Below, piece after piece: positions 25,669 through 39,600 of a DNA stretch of 64,000 nt; positions within the stretch are counted from its first letter, which is position 1; each line of letters begins with the position of its first letter. Source of the stretch: Paractinoplanes bogorensis. GTDB taxonomy: Bacteria; Actinomycetota; Actinomycetes; Mycobacteriales; Micromonosporaceae. Position numbers and translations under genes: made by a program. Where the stretch lies: the NCBI RefSeq assembly GCF_018829635.1, contig NZ_JAHKKG010000004.1, positions 496,001 to 560,000 on the forward strand. The letters are read 5' to 3'. The notes beneath the pieces were generated by a model. It worked only from the letters and a program-made list of their open reading frames with translations. It was not told the DNA's origin and did no database searches.

Positions 25669-28600
25669 TCGCCCTCGTGCTCGCCATGGTCTGGGCCCGC
25701 CGCGGCCAGGCCCTCGTCCTGGCGTTGCTGGCCCTGTTCGGGGTGACCGCCGCGGTGGCCGCCCCGGCCTACCTGCGCGCGGCCGACCGCGCCATCGCGG
25801 CCGGGCAGGTCGCGACGGCCGCGCCCGACGACCTGTCCCTGTCGGTGCGGGCGTTCCAGAACGACCAGCGCAAGGTCCCGGCCGGATCCGATCCGGTCGG
25901 GCCCAACCTCGAGCGCGACGGCGCGGCGCTGCTCGGCATGCCGGGCTTCGACTACGTCTACTCGGTCGAGTACTTCAGCATGGGTATCGAGCCGACCGAT
26001 GCGTACGCCACCAAGACGGTCTATCGCCAGAACGTGTGCGACCACCTGGTCATGACCGCGGGCCGCTGCCTGGTCGGCGAGGCCGACGTCGTCCTGCCCG
26101 AGGAGACCGGACGCCGGCTGAAACTGCGGCCGGGCGACTCCATCGAGATGACGTTCGCCCTGCACGTCGCCCCGCAGGGAGAGCCGCCGCACTACATCGA
26201 GAACGGCCGGGCGCGGCGCTTCCTGGTCGCCGGCCTCTACCAGGTCCCGTCCCCGGGGGACGTCTTCTGGGGCCGGCACGCCTACTTCGACCCGCCGGCC
26301 GGGTTGCCGCCGGGCGCCGGCCGGCCCGTCTTCGTCACCAACGCCACCGTGAAGGCGACGGACCGGGGCGCGGTGGAAACCGGTCTCGACGCTTCGCCGC
26401 GGCCGGGGACCCTGTCGGTCGACAACCTTCCCGCCGTACGCACCGGTCTGGCCGCCGTGGAGTCCGGGGTGACCCTGCTCGGCGGCGGGGTCGACCTGCG
26501 CAGCGGCCTGCCCGACCTGCTCACGCGGATCGACTCGGGCCGCGCCGCCGGGCACCGCCTGGTGCCGGTGCTCGCCCTCGCCCTGGTGCTGCTGGCCTGT
26601 CTGACGATCTTCCTGGCGGTCGGCTACGGCACCGAGGGCCGGCGCCCGGAGCTCGCCGTGGTCGCGCTGCGCGGCGCCCGCTGGGGGCAGCGGTGGTGGC
26701 TGGCCACCGGCGAGAACGTGGTCGCCATCCTGATCGGCGCGGTGGCCGGCTGCGTGGCCGGGCAGCTGCTGGTCAACGCGTTCAGCGCCTGGCGGTTCCC
26801 CGGGGTCGGGGCCGATCCCGGGCTCGACTCGCTGCGCTGGGCGCCGGTGGCCGCGTTCGCCGCCGTCCTCACCGCCCTGATGGCCGAGCGGCGGCAGATC
26901 GCCACCCCGGTGGCCGAGCTGCTGCGCCGGGCCCCGGCCGTGCCGAACAGCGCGCGGGCCATCGCCGTCGAGGTCGTGGTGGTGATCCTGGCCGTGGTCG
27001 CGGTCGTGCAGCTGCGGGCCGGGCTGCGCGGCGTCGGCACCGCGGCGGCCGCGCTCGTGCTGGTGGCGGGCTCGCTGGTGGCCGCCCGGCTGCTGGTGCC
27101 GCTGGCCACCGTCCTCGGCCGGTGGGCGCTGCGCCGGGGCCGGGCCGGGATCGCGCTGGCCGCCTTCCAGCTTTCCCGCCGGCCCGGTGCGGTCCGCCTG
27201 TTCGCGCTGCTCACCGCGGCGGTGGCGGTGGTCGGGTACGCCGCCGCGGCGGTCGACGTGGCCGCGCACGGCCGGTCCGACGAGGCGGTCCTCGGCACCG
27301 GCGCGACCCGGGTGATCCAGCTCGGGCCGACCAGCCGGCAGAACCTGCTCGCGGCGGTGCGAGCGGTCGATGAGTCCGGATCGTTCGCCATGGCGGCCAT
27401 GCGGCTTCCGAAGGATCCGGCCGGACCGGTCGTGGTCGCGGCCGATCTGTCCCGGCTGGCCCGGGTCGCGGCCTGGCCGGCCACCGGGCCGAGCGCCTCC
27501 GAGGTGGCCGCGGCGCTGCTCGATCCCCGGGTCGCGCCGCCGGTCGGCATCACCGGCACCGACGTGTCGTTCGACATCACCGCCCGCGGCTTCCAGCCGG
27601 GCAAGGCGGTCACGATGACGGCGATCCTGTCGCCCCGCGACGGCGGCAACGACGAGATCGTCCCGCTCGGCGTGCTGCGGAACGGCCGGGGTGCGTACGG
27701 GACGAAGGTGGCCGCGTGCGCCCGCGGGTGCACGCTCAACTCGCTGCGGATCGCCGGCGGCGAGGGCTCGCTCGACGTGGCCGGGCAGATCACCGTCCAC
27801 CGGCTCGACGGCGTCCCGGCCGCGGTGCTCACCGACCCGTCCCGCTGGCGGGCCACCGAGGGCGGCGGGATCGCCCCGGAGGGCTCGCCGGACGGGCTGC
27901 ACATCGAGGTGACGTCGCTGAACGGGCTGCCCGCGGGCATGTTCGTCCTGCCCGTGGCCACGCCCTGGCCGCTGCCGGTGGCGGTGGCCGGCATCGGCAC
28001 GCTCTCCGCCGTCGAGGGCTTCGACGCCCGGGCAAAGGCGGTGTCGGTGAAGCTGGCCGTGGCGGCCGTGCCCGGTGGCGGATCGCCCGCGGTGCTGACC
28101 GACCTGAGCTACGCCGACCGGGTGGCGACCGACGGCGCGACCAGCACCAACGGCATGGTCTGGCTGACCTCGGAGGCACCCGCCGACATCGTCGCCCAGT
28201 TGACCGCGCACGGGCTGACGGTGATCGGCGACGTGCGGGCCGGCGAGGTGCGCGAGCGGCTCGACGCCGAGGGCCCGGCGGTCGCGCTGTGGTTCTACGT
28301 GATCGTCGCCGGGCTGGCCGCCGCCCTGGCCGCCGGGGCGCTGATCCTGGCCGCCGCGGTCGACCGGGACCGCCGCGTCGAGGATCTGTCGGCCCTGCGC
28401 GGCCAGGGCCTGACCCGGGCCGCGCTGCGTCAGGCGACCCTGTGGACCTATCCTGTGATGGTGGTGGTCGCGCTGGTCGCCGGTCTGGGCGTGGCGTTGC
28501 TGGGCTGGTGGCTGACCGGCTGGGCGCTGCCGCTGGCCGGCCTCGAGCCGCCCGAACTGCCGCTGGCCGGCTGGCCACGCGTGGTCAGCGTGCTGCTGAC

Positions 28601-28676
28601 CGCGCTGGGCACCCTGCTCGTGCTGGCCGGGGTGGCGGTGCTGACCGGGCGCCGTACCCTGGGCCGGATCCGCTGA
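25665..28676 (+). CDS. FtsX-like ABC transporter permease (second of the pair)
   Basis: A 1003-residue relative of the upstream protein with the same plan: N-terminal helix (ALVLALLALFGVTAAVAAPAYL), large outer domain with Cys residues (NVCDHLVMTAGRCLVG), central helix block with GYGTEGRRPELAVVALRGARWG, and a second outer domain with CARGCTLNSLR. The C-terminal helices carry DRDRRVEDLSALRGQGLTRA. GTG 25665 overlaps the previous stop (GTGA). The pair probably forms a heterodimer. The gene ends 115 bp before the carboxylase, with no ATPase gene on either side. Confidence 0.9.
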   Translation: MIALVLAMVWARRGQALVLALLALFGVTAAVAAPAYLRAADRAIAAGQVATAAPDDLSLSVRAFQNDQRKVPAGSDPVGPNLERDGAALLGMPGFDYVYSVEYFSMGIEPTDAYATKTVYRQNVCDHLVMTAGRCLVGEADVVLPEETGRRLKLRPGDSIEMTFALHVAPQGEPPHYIENGRARRFLVAGLYQVPSPGDVFWGRHAYFDPPAGLPPGAGRPVFVTNATVKATDRGAVETGLDASPRPGTLSVDNLPAVRTGLAAVESGVTLLGGGVDLRSGLPDLLTRIDSGRAAGHRLVPVLALALVLLACLTIFLAVGYGTEGRRPELAVVALRGARWGQRWWLATGENVVAILIGAVAGCVAGQLLVNAFSAWRFPGVGADPGLDSLRWAPVAAFAAVLTALMAERRQIATPVAELLRRAPAVPNSARAIAVEVVVVILAVVAVVQLRAGLRGVGTAAAALVLVAGSLVAARLLVPLATVLGRWALRRGRAGIALAAFQLSRRPGAVRLFALLTAAVAVVGYAAAAVDVAAHGRSDEAVLGTGATRVIQLGPTSRQNLLAAVRAVDESGSFAMAAMRLPKDPAGPVVVAADLSRLARVAAWPATGPSASEVAAALLDPRVAPPVGITGTDVSFDITARGFQPGKAVTMTAILSPRDGGNDEIVPLGVLRNGRGAYGTKVAACARGCTLNSLRIAGGEGSLDVAGQITVHRLDGVPAAVLTDPSRWRATEGGGIAPEGSPDGLHIEVTSLNGLPAGMFVLPVATPWPLPVAVAGIGTLSAVEGFDARAKAVSVKLAVAAVPGGGSPAVLTDLSYADRVATDGATSTNGMVWLTSEAPADIVAQLTAHGLTVIGDVRAGEVRERLDAEGPAVALWFYVIVAGLAAALAAGALILAAAVDRDRRVEDLSALRGQGLTRAALRQATLWTYPVMVVVALVAGLGVALLGWWLTGWALPLAGLEPPELPLAGWPRVVSVLLTALGTLLVLAGVAVLTGRRTLGRIR

Positions 28677-28791
28677 GCAGGATACCCCTACTCAAGTCAG
28701 GGGTTACCCGGCACCGAAGCCCGTATCTCCCGCGACAGGGCCCCTGTAGGGTGCTGACGAAGCATTTCAGGTGAGGTAGGGGCGCTTTCCG

Positions 28792-34239
<5,448 letters not shown>

Positions 34240-34259
34240 CACCCGCGTTTCCTCGCACC

Positions 34260-34286
34260 GCGCCGTCCTCGTCTTGAGGGCGGCGC
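34260..34286. terminator. Hairpin terminator between convergent genes
   Basis: Arms GCGCCGTCCTC (34260-34270) and GAGGGCGGCGC (34276-34286) pair with a single wobble/mismatch around a 5-nt loop. The hairpin is 21 bp after the carboxylase stop and just before the convergent lipoprotein stop. Confidence 0.75.
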
Positions 34287-34297
34287 GGCTTCGCCGG

Positions 34298-34741
34298 TCA
34301 GCCCTGCAGGGCCGGCGCGCCGTACTGGCGCACGCAGTCGATCCCGTAGACCTCGGCCTGAATGCTCTCGTGGATCGGGGCCACCGGCAGTTCGTCGAGG
34401 ATGGACCACATAGCCTCGGCGTTGCTGGCCAGTTGTGGGTCCTTGCCGTCGTTGGCGTCGGTGATCTTCTTGAAGGCGCCGTAGCTGCTCGTCATGAGGC
34501 TCTTGGCGGTCGCCTGGTCGCCGCCGTCGAGCGCGGCGAACATCTTGCGGACGTCGGCGCACGCGGCGAGCATCTCCGCGTTGCCTTTCCCCGGTGCCTT
34601 GGCCGCGGCGGTGGCTTCCGCCGCCGTGCCCGGCTCGGCGGCGCTGGTGGTGTCGTCGCCCCCGCCGCAGGCGGCCGCGAAGCCCACCAGGGCGACCGCC
34701 GCCAACGCCGCGGCCGTCCGCTTCACCTTGATGCTGCCCAT
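34298..34741 (-). CDS. Small putative lipoprotein
   Basis: A 147-residue exported protein. The leader MGSIKVKRTAAALAAVALVG ends in a lipobox (GFAAAC), so the Cys would be lipid-modified. A Thr/Ala-rich tether and an alpha-helical domain with two further Cys (LAACADVRKMF, YGIDCVRQYG) follow. No family recognised. The start is taken at ATG 34739-34741, where GGGGGAC provides a ribosome site; a GTG four codons upstream overlaps that site. Confidence 0.78.
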   Translation of the reverse strand: MGSIKVKRTAAALAAVALVGFAAACGGGDDTTSAAEPGTAAEATAAAKAPGKGNAEMLAACADVRKMFAALDGGDQATAKSLMTSSYGAFKKITDANDGKDPQLASNAEAMWSILDELPVAPIHESIQAEVYGIDCVRQYGAPALQG

Positions 34742-34803
34742 GTCGTCCCCCACCCTTGTCCCCTGATGTCCCGGTCAGGGTGTGGGGTCGCGCCTAACAA
34801 ACG

Positions 34804-35508
34804 CTAAAGGCCCGGCGCCGGCTCGTCGGGGGCCGCGACCACGAATGTCTCGGCTGCCGCGGCGTCGACACCGAGGCCGGCCAGCACGCCGGTGCCGTTC
34901 TCCTCCTCCAGCAGGCCGAGCAGGACGTGGCCGGTGCTGATGCTCTCGGTGCCGAGGCGGACGGCGGCGCGGAAGGTCAGTTCGAGCGCCTTCTTCGCCC
35001 GTGCGTCGTAGGGGATCAGCACCGGGTCGGCGTCGCCGGGCTCCGGCAGGGTGGCGGCGACGGCTTCGCGCGCCTGGTCGAGGTCGATGCCCTGCGCCCG
35101 CAACGCCCCGGTCGCCGTTCCCTCGTTGCCGAGCAGGCCGAGGACCAGGTGGGCCGGGGTCATCTCGGCGTGGCCGGCCCGCTTGGCCTCGCCCATGCTG
35201 CCGACGATCGCGCTGCGGGCGGGCTGGGAGAACCGGTCGAAACCCCGCGACGGGTCGGCGTCCGGCTTGCCGACGAACCGCTTCTGCGCGGCCTGCTTGG
35301 TCACCCCCATGCTGCGGCCGATGTCGGTCCAGGAGGCCCCGGACCGGCGGGCCTGATCGACGAAGTGGCCGATCAGGTGGTCCGCGATCTCGCCGATGCG
35401 GTCGGCCAGCAGCACCGCGTCGCTGAGCCGGTCGAGGGCGTCGTCATGGTTCTGCGTGATCGCCGAGATCAGGTCGTCCAACCGAACCGGCGGCGTAGTC
35501 TGCGTCAT
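34804..35508 (-). CDS. Clp-N (ClpA/ClpC N-terminal) domain protein with N-terminal HTH, likely autoregulated
   Basis: A 234-residue protein. Residues about 45-80 contain an HTH-like segment (SGASWTDIGRSMGVTKQAAQKRF). Residues about 90-230 hold two Clp-N repeats (AKRAGHAEMTPAHLVLGLL and ARAKKALELTFRAAVRLG...STGHVLLGLLEEENGTG), as in the substrate/adaptor-binding part of ClpC. There is no ATPase domain. Family members are thought to couple proteolysis or stress sensing to transcription. Two identical-arm 19-bp operators and a -35/-10 pair lie directly upstream, and -10 spacing supports ATG 35506-35508 as the start of a leaderless message. The HTH binding to those operators is inference. Confidence 0.85.
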   Translation of the reverse strand: MTQTTPPVRLDDLISAITQNHDDALDRLSDAVLLADRIGEIADHLIGHFVDQARRSGASWTDIGRSMGVTKQAAQKRFVGKPDADPSRGFDRFSQPARSAIVGSMGEAKRAGHAEMTPAHLVLGLLGNEGTATGALRAQGIDLDQAREAVAATLPEPGDADPVLIPYDARAKKALELTFRAAVRLGTESISTGHVLLGLLEEENGTGVLAGLGVDAAAAETFVVAAPDEPAPGL

Positions 35509-35510
35509 GC

Positions 35511-35557
35511 CGTCAACCATAGGTTGACGGCATGGCATCGTCAACCCGAAGTTGACG
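35511..35557 (-). promoter_or_regulatory. Promoter with two 19-bp operators upstream of the Clp-N gene
   Basis: Two dyads share the arms CGTCAAC-N5-GTTGACG: one at 35511-35529 (CGTCAACCATAGGTTGACG) and one at 35539-35557 (CGTCAACCCGAAGTTGACG), with centres 28 bp apart. On the minus strand, TTGACG (35544-35539), a 17-base spacer and TATGGT (35521-35516) form a good housekeeping promoter lying inside the two dyads. ATG 35508 begins seven bases after the -10. A repressor on either dyad would block RNA polymerase. Confidence 0.75.
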
Positions 35558-35567
35558 CGAGCCGTGG

Positions 35568-36938
35568 TCAGGGTTTTGCGGAGCGCCAGCCCGTGGGGTC
35601 GACGCCGCCGGGGACGGGGGATGCGGGGTCGTAGGGCTGCCGGGTGAAGACGAACGTGCCCATGTCGAGGTGGGTGACGGTGCCGCTGTCGTCGCGGACC
35701 TCGCGCAGGCGCTCGCCGGTGAAGTAGCCGCTCAGGCCGATCCACGTGCCGTCGCCGGCTGGGCGCAGCCGGGTGCCCCGGGTGCCGCCGCCGTTCAGCG
35801 GGCCCAGCTCGACGTGGCCGTCGGCCGCCGGGCGCAGCACGAACGCGGCCGGACCCCAGTACCACGGGCCGGCCAGCTCGAGGACCGACTGGTCGACCTC
35901 GGCCAGCGGCGCCCACGGCTCGGGGATGCGCGGCTCGCGGTCGGCGACGATCTCGAGCAGGTCGGCCGCCACGGTGCCGACCGGCAGGCCCGCCGTCGTG
36001 TTGGCCAGCAGCACCGCGCCCAGGCCGTCGGCCGGGCTCACCCAGACCGTGGCGACGAAACCGGGCACCGAGCCGGTGTGCCCGTTCAGCATCCGCTCGC
36101 CCCGGCGCAGCAGCTGGCTGCCCAGACCGTAGGACGACGGCCAGGTCGACGCCTCGGGAGCCGAGGACGGGAAGCGCATCTCTTCCAGGGACTCGGTGCG
36201 CAGCACCCGTGAATCGCCGTCGAGCAGGAACGTGGCGAAACGCGCGAGGTCGCCCGCCGAGGACCAGAGCTCGCCCGCCGGGCCCATCGGACCGTAGGCC
36301 TGGGCCGGCTCGGGCAGCAGCACGTCGGCCCACGGATGCACGGCCCAGCCGGTGGCCTGCGGCGGCGACGGCTGCAGACCGGTGCGGGTCATGCCCAGGG
36401 GCTCGAGGATCTCGCGCGCGAGCACCTCGGACCACGGCGCGTCGCGCAGCCGTTCGACCAGGGCGCCGAGCACGGCGAAACCGGGGTTGGAGTAGTGGAA
36501 GCGCCGGCCCGGCTGGTGCACGCGCGGATCGTCGGGCAGCACGTCGGCCAGCTCGGGACGCAGCGAACCGGGCGACCTCTCCCACCACGGCCCGGGCGGT
36601 TCGGCGGTCAGGCCCGCCGTGTGCGCCAGCAGGTCACCGATCGTGGCGTCGCCGACCGTCGTGCCGGGCAGGTGGTCGTCGAGCCGGTCGGCCAGGGCGA
36701 TGCGGCCCTCGTCGCGCAGCCGCAGCACCAGGATCGTCACGAACGTCTTGGTGATCGAGCCGATCCGGTATTGCACGTCGGCGCCCGGGGTCGCGCCGTC
36801 GACGCTGCCCCAGCCCTCGAGCCAGACCGGACGGCCGTCGCGCACCACCGCGCCGACGACGGAGGGCGCCCGCGCGGCGACCTGGGCGGTGGCCAGGCGG
36901 TGGCGCAGGGCGCGAGAGGTCTCGGGGAGAAGTGCCAT
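35568..36938 (-). CDS. Serine hydrolase (class C beta-lactamase/DD-peptidase fold)
   Basis: A 456-residue protein of the beta-lactamase-related serine hydrolase family. The nucleophile motif SxxK is SITK (about residues 61-64), YxN is YSN (HYSNPGFAVLG), and the third box is probably HTGSVPG. A C-terminal lipocalin-like beta domain follows. No signal peptide is visible, so it is likely a cytoplasmic esterase or D-amino-peptidase rather than a secreted lactamase. Its ATG lies six bases after TAGGTT (36945-36950), whose TAG is also the stop codon of the PBP4 gene upstream. Substrate unknown. Confidence 0.88.
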   Translation of the reverse strand: MALLPETSRALRHRLATAQVAARAPSVVGAVVRDGRPVWLEGWGSVDGATPGADVQYRIGSITKTFVTILVLRLRDEGRIALADRLDDHLPGTTVGDATIGDLLAHTAGLTAEPPGPWWERSPGSLRPELADVLPDDPRVHQPGRRFHYSNPGFAVLGALVERLRDAPWSEVLAREILEPLGMTRTGLQPSPPQATGWAVHPWADVLLPEPAQAYGPMGPAGELWSSAGDLARFATFLLDGDSRVLRTESLEEMRFPSSAPEASTWPSSYGLGSQLLRRGERMLNGHTGSVPGFVATVWVSPADGLGAVLLANTTAGLPVGTVAADLLEIVADREPRIPEPWAPLAEVDQSVLELAGPWYWGPAAFVLRPAADGHVELGPLNGGGTRGTRLRPAGDGTWIGLSGYFTGERLREVRDDSGTVTHLDMGTFVFTRQPYDPASPVPGGVDPTGWRSAKP

Positions 36939-36944
36939 GCCGAG

Positions 36945-36950
36945 AACCTA
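36945..36950 (-). promoter_or_regulatory. -10 box TAGGTT overlapping the upstream stop codon
   Basis: On the minus strand TAGGTT ends six bases before the serine hydrolase ATG, giving a leaderless start. Its first three bases are the stop codon of the PBP4-type gene at 36948-38411. Confidence 0.5.
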
Positions 36951-38411
36951 CAAGGCCGGACCGGCAGTTTCCGTCCCCTGTGGATAACTCGCGAGCGCGA
37001 CGGCGAGGCGGTCGAGAACCGGGGTGACCGTGGGTGACAGCTGGTTGTTGACGATGATCGAGAACACGAGCGGACGGTGACCGGGCACTGTCACATATCC
37101 CGACAGGGCCGAGGCTCCGGTGAGCGTGCCGGTCTTGGCGTGCACGGTTCCGGCGGCGGGCGTGCCGAGCATCCGGTTACGCAGCGTCCCGCCGAGCACC
37201 GGGTCGCCGGCGACGGGCAGGGCCGCCGACCACAGTGGGAACCACGGTTCGGCCCGCACGGCGACCAGGAACCGGGCGAACGCGGCCGGGGGCACCAGGT
37301 TGCGCCGGGACAGGCCGGACCCGTCGACCTGCCGCAACGTCGTGACGTCGACGCCGAGCCGGGCCAGATAGGCGGCGACCGCCTCGGTGCCCGCGGGCCA
37401 CGTTCCGTGCCCGATCGCCTTGATCAGCAGCTCCGCCATGCTGTTGTTCGACTGCTTGAGCAGCGGCGCCATCAGCTCCCGCAGGGGCCGTCCGGCATGG
37501 CGCGCCAGCAGCACGGCATCGGCCGGAGCAGCCCGGCCGGCGACGATCAGACCCGTTGCCCGTACGCCGTGCCGCCGCAACGCCGATCGGAACACGTCCG
37601 CGGTGAACGTGGCCGGATCGCGCACCGAGACCGCCTCGGTGACCGGAGCCGCGACGCTGCCCGTGACGGTGAGGACATTCGTGCCGTGACCACGCGTCAC
37701 CGAGATACCCGTCCCGGAACTCGCCGTGACCGTCCGGTTGACCACCCTCAGTTGCCCGTTCGGCGGGCTCAGCGTGAGCCGGGCCGGCCGGTTGTCCACC
37801 GCCGCCGGAACGGCCTTGACGTTGACGGTTCCGGCCAGATAGTTCTCGTCCGGCGCCAGCGTCAACGCCGAGATCGGCGCGGCCGAGGAGGAGGTCTCGT
37901 CGTCCCACGCCCATTCCAGACCGAGCCGTTGCGAGTCGAAGGAGGTGTCGTCGGCCACCAGGTTTCCGGTGATCTCGCGGAGCCCGGTCGCGGCCACGTC
38001 CCGGGCCATCGCGTCGAGGTCGCCCGGCGAGAGCGCCGGATCACCCGTGCCGCGCAGATAGAGATCTCCGGCGAGGGAGGCGCCCCGGCGTACACCGGAA
38101 GCCCTGGCCTCGGTGACGAACCGATGCCCGGGACCGAGGATGGCCAGGGCCGCGGCCGAGGTGAAGAGCTTGGCGTTCGACGCGGGCAGCAGGCGGCGCG
38201 CACCGCGGCGATCGACCAGGGTCGCGCCCGTACGCGCGTCGGCCACCACGACCCCGACCTGCGACCCGGCCAGCACCGGATCGGCCAGGACGCCGTCGAC
38301 GACCCGCCCGAGGCCGCCCGGCCCCACGGCATGAGCGGGATGAGCGGCGGGGTCGGCCACGAGACTGAGCGCGGCTACGGCGGTGACGACGAGGACACGT
38401 ACGCGGGACAT
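36948..38411 (-). CDS. dacB: D-alanyl-D-alanine carboxypeptidase/endopeptidase, PBP4 type
   Basis: A 487-residue class C penicillin-binding protein that trims peptidoglycan stem peptides outside the membrane. An N-terminal signal peptide (MSRVRVLVVTAVAALSLV...PAHA) is followed by the SxxK box SNAK (LPASNAKLFTSAAALA). A family-typical long insert comes next (GNLVADDTSFDSQRLGLEWAWDDE), then SxN (QSNNSMAELLIK) and KTG (HAKTGTLTGASALSGY). All catalytic boxes are intact. Start ATG 38409-38411 is the first Met of the signal sequence. It is divergent from the sugar dehydrogenase, with a 126-bp gap. Confidence 0.92.
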   Translation of the reverse strand: MSRVRVLVVTAVAALSLVADPAAHPAHAVGPGGLGRVVDGVLADPVLAGSQVGVVVADARTGATLVDRRGARRLLPASNAKLFTSAAALAILGPGHRFVTEARASGVRRGASLAGDLYLRGTGDPALSPGDLDAMARDVAATGLREITGNLVADDTSFDSQRLGLEWAWDDETSSSAAPISALTLAPDENYLAGTVNVKAVPAAVDNRPARLTLSPPNGQLRVVNRTVTASSGTGISVTRGHGTNVLTVTGSVAAPVTEAVSVRDPATFTADVFRSALRRHGVRATGLIVAGRAAPADAVLLARHAGRPLRELMAPLLKQSNNSMAELLIKAIGHGTWPAGTEAVAAYLARLGVDVTTLRQVDGSGLSRRNLVPPAAFARFLVAVRAEPWFPLWSAALPVAGDPVLGGTLRNRMLGTPAAGTVHAKTGTLTGASALSGYVTVPGHRPLVFSIIVNNQLSPTVTPVLDRLAVALASYPQGTETAGPAL

Positions 38412-38537
38412 GTCTTGATCAACGACCGGGAACCTGATCCGTGGCTCGGGGCGTCGATCATGCGTACGCGGGACGCCTTTCGCTCGAGTTTCGGGTCGGG
38501 CGACCACGATGGCCGGTAACGACGACGGAGGTTTCTC

Positions 38538-39596
38538 GTGCGAGCACTGCCCGCCCTGATCGCGGCTCTGACCCTCGCCGCCTGCAGCACGGACGGCGGC
38601 ACCGGCGACCCGGGCCCTGCCCCTGCCACCTCGACGGCGACCGGCCCCGACGAGATCGCCACCGGCCTCGACGTGCCGTGGGGCCTGGCCTTCGAACCCG
38701 GCGGCGAAGCGCTGATCGCCGAACGGGACAGCGGCCGCATCCTGCGCATCACCCCGGGTGCCGATCCCGAGCCGGTGTACCAGGTGCCGGGTGTCGCGGC
38801 CCAGGGTGAGGGCGGCCTGCTCGGCCTCGCGACCAGCGGCGACTGGGTCTACGCGTACTTCACCGCGGCCGACGACAACCGGATCGTCCGGTTCCGGCTC
38901 GGGAGCGGGTCCGCGCCCGAGGTGATCTTCGACGGGATCGCCAAGGCCGGGTTCCACAACGGCGGGCGCATCGCGTTCGGGCCCGACGACATGCTCTACG
39001 TCGGCACCGGCGACGCGGGGGAGACCGGCAGCTCGCAAGACCCGGCCAGCCCCAACGGCAAGATCCTGCGCCTGACCCCGGAGGGCGAACCGGCGCCGGG
39101 CAACCCGACGGCCGGCTCCCCGGTCTACAGCCTGGGCCACCGCAACGTGCAGGGGCTGGCCTGGGACGAGCGGGACCGGTTGTTCGCCACCGAGTTCGGG
39201 CAGAACGACCTCGACGAGATCAACCGGATCGAGCCGGGGAAGAACTACGGCTGGCCCGAGGTCGAGGGCGAGGGCGACACCGACGGTGGCCGCTTCACGA
39301 ACCCGCTGGTCACCTGGCCGACCAGCGACGCTTCGCCGTCCGGGCTGGCGATCTCGGGCAACACGCTCTTTGCGGCCGCGCTGCGGGGTGAACGGCTGTG
39401 GAGCGTGCCGATCGAGGGCGACGGCGTGGGGGAGCCGCGGGCGTTGTTCGAGGGGGAGTACGGCCGGCTGCGTACGGTCGCGGTCGCCCCGGACGGGTCG
39501 CTCTGGCTGACCACCTCGAACACCGACGGCCGCGGTGACGCCCGCGACGGCGACGACCGCATTCTGCGCATCGCCGCCGCCGCGGAAGGAGCCTGA
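38538..39596 (+). CDS. PQQ-dependent sugar (aldose/sorbosone) dehydrogenase-like lipoprotein
   Basis: A 352-residue exported beta-propeller protein of the GDH/sorbosone dehydrogenase family. The signal peptide ends in lipobox LTLAAC (Cys at about 17). Family motifs are DVPWGLAFEPGG, GEGGLLGLA, FHNGGRIAFGPDD, LYVGTGDAG, GHRNVQGLAWD, EFGQNDLDEINRI and KNYGWPEVEGEG. Soluble members bind PQQ and calcium and oxidise sugars; the membrane-anchored form probably acts on the outer face. GTG start with GGAGG upstream. The stop is five bases from the convergent gene end. Confidence 0.9.
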   Translation: MRALPALIAALTLAACSTDGGTGDPGPAPATSTATGPDEIATGLDVPWGLAFEPGGEALIAERDSGRILRITPGADPEPVYQVPGVAAQGEGGLLGLATSGDWVYAYFTAADDNRIVRFRLGSGSAPEVIFDGIAKAGFHNGGRIAFGPDDMLYVGTGDAGETGSSQDPASPNGKILRLTPEGEPAPGNPTAGSPVYSLGHRNVQGLAWDERDRLFATEFGQNDLDEINRIEPGKNYGWPEVEGEGDTDGGRFTNPLVTWPTSDASPSGLAISGNTLFAAALRGERLWSVPIEGDGVGEPRALFEGEYGRLRTVAVAPDGSLWLTTSNTDGRGDARDGDDRILRIAAAAEGA

Positions 39597-39600
39597 GCCG

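Noticed and set aside
24246..28211. A very long open frame antisense to the two permease genes (over 1300 codons)
   Set aside because: It runs opposite genes with clear membrane topology and homology, has Arg/Gly/His-rich composition typical of GC-rich shadow frames, and shows no recognisable domain.
28736..28752. ACAGGGCCCCTGT palindrome before the carboxylase gene as an operator
   Set aside because: It is short and made of common GC-rich words. No second copy or clear spacing to a promoter is visible, so it was not listed as a feature.
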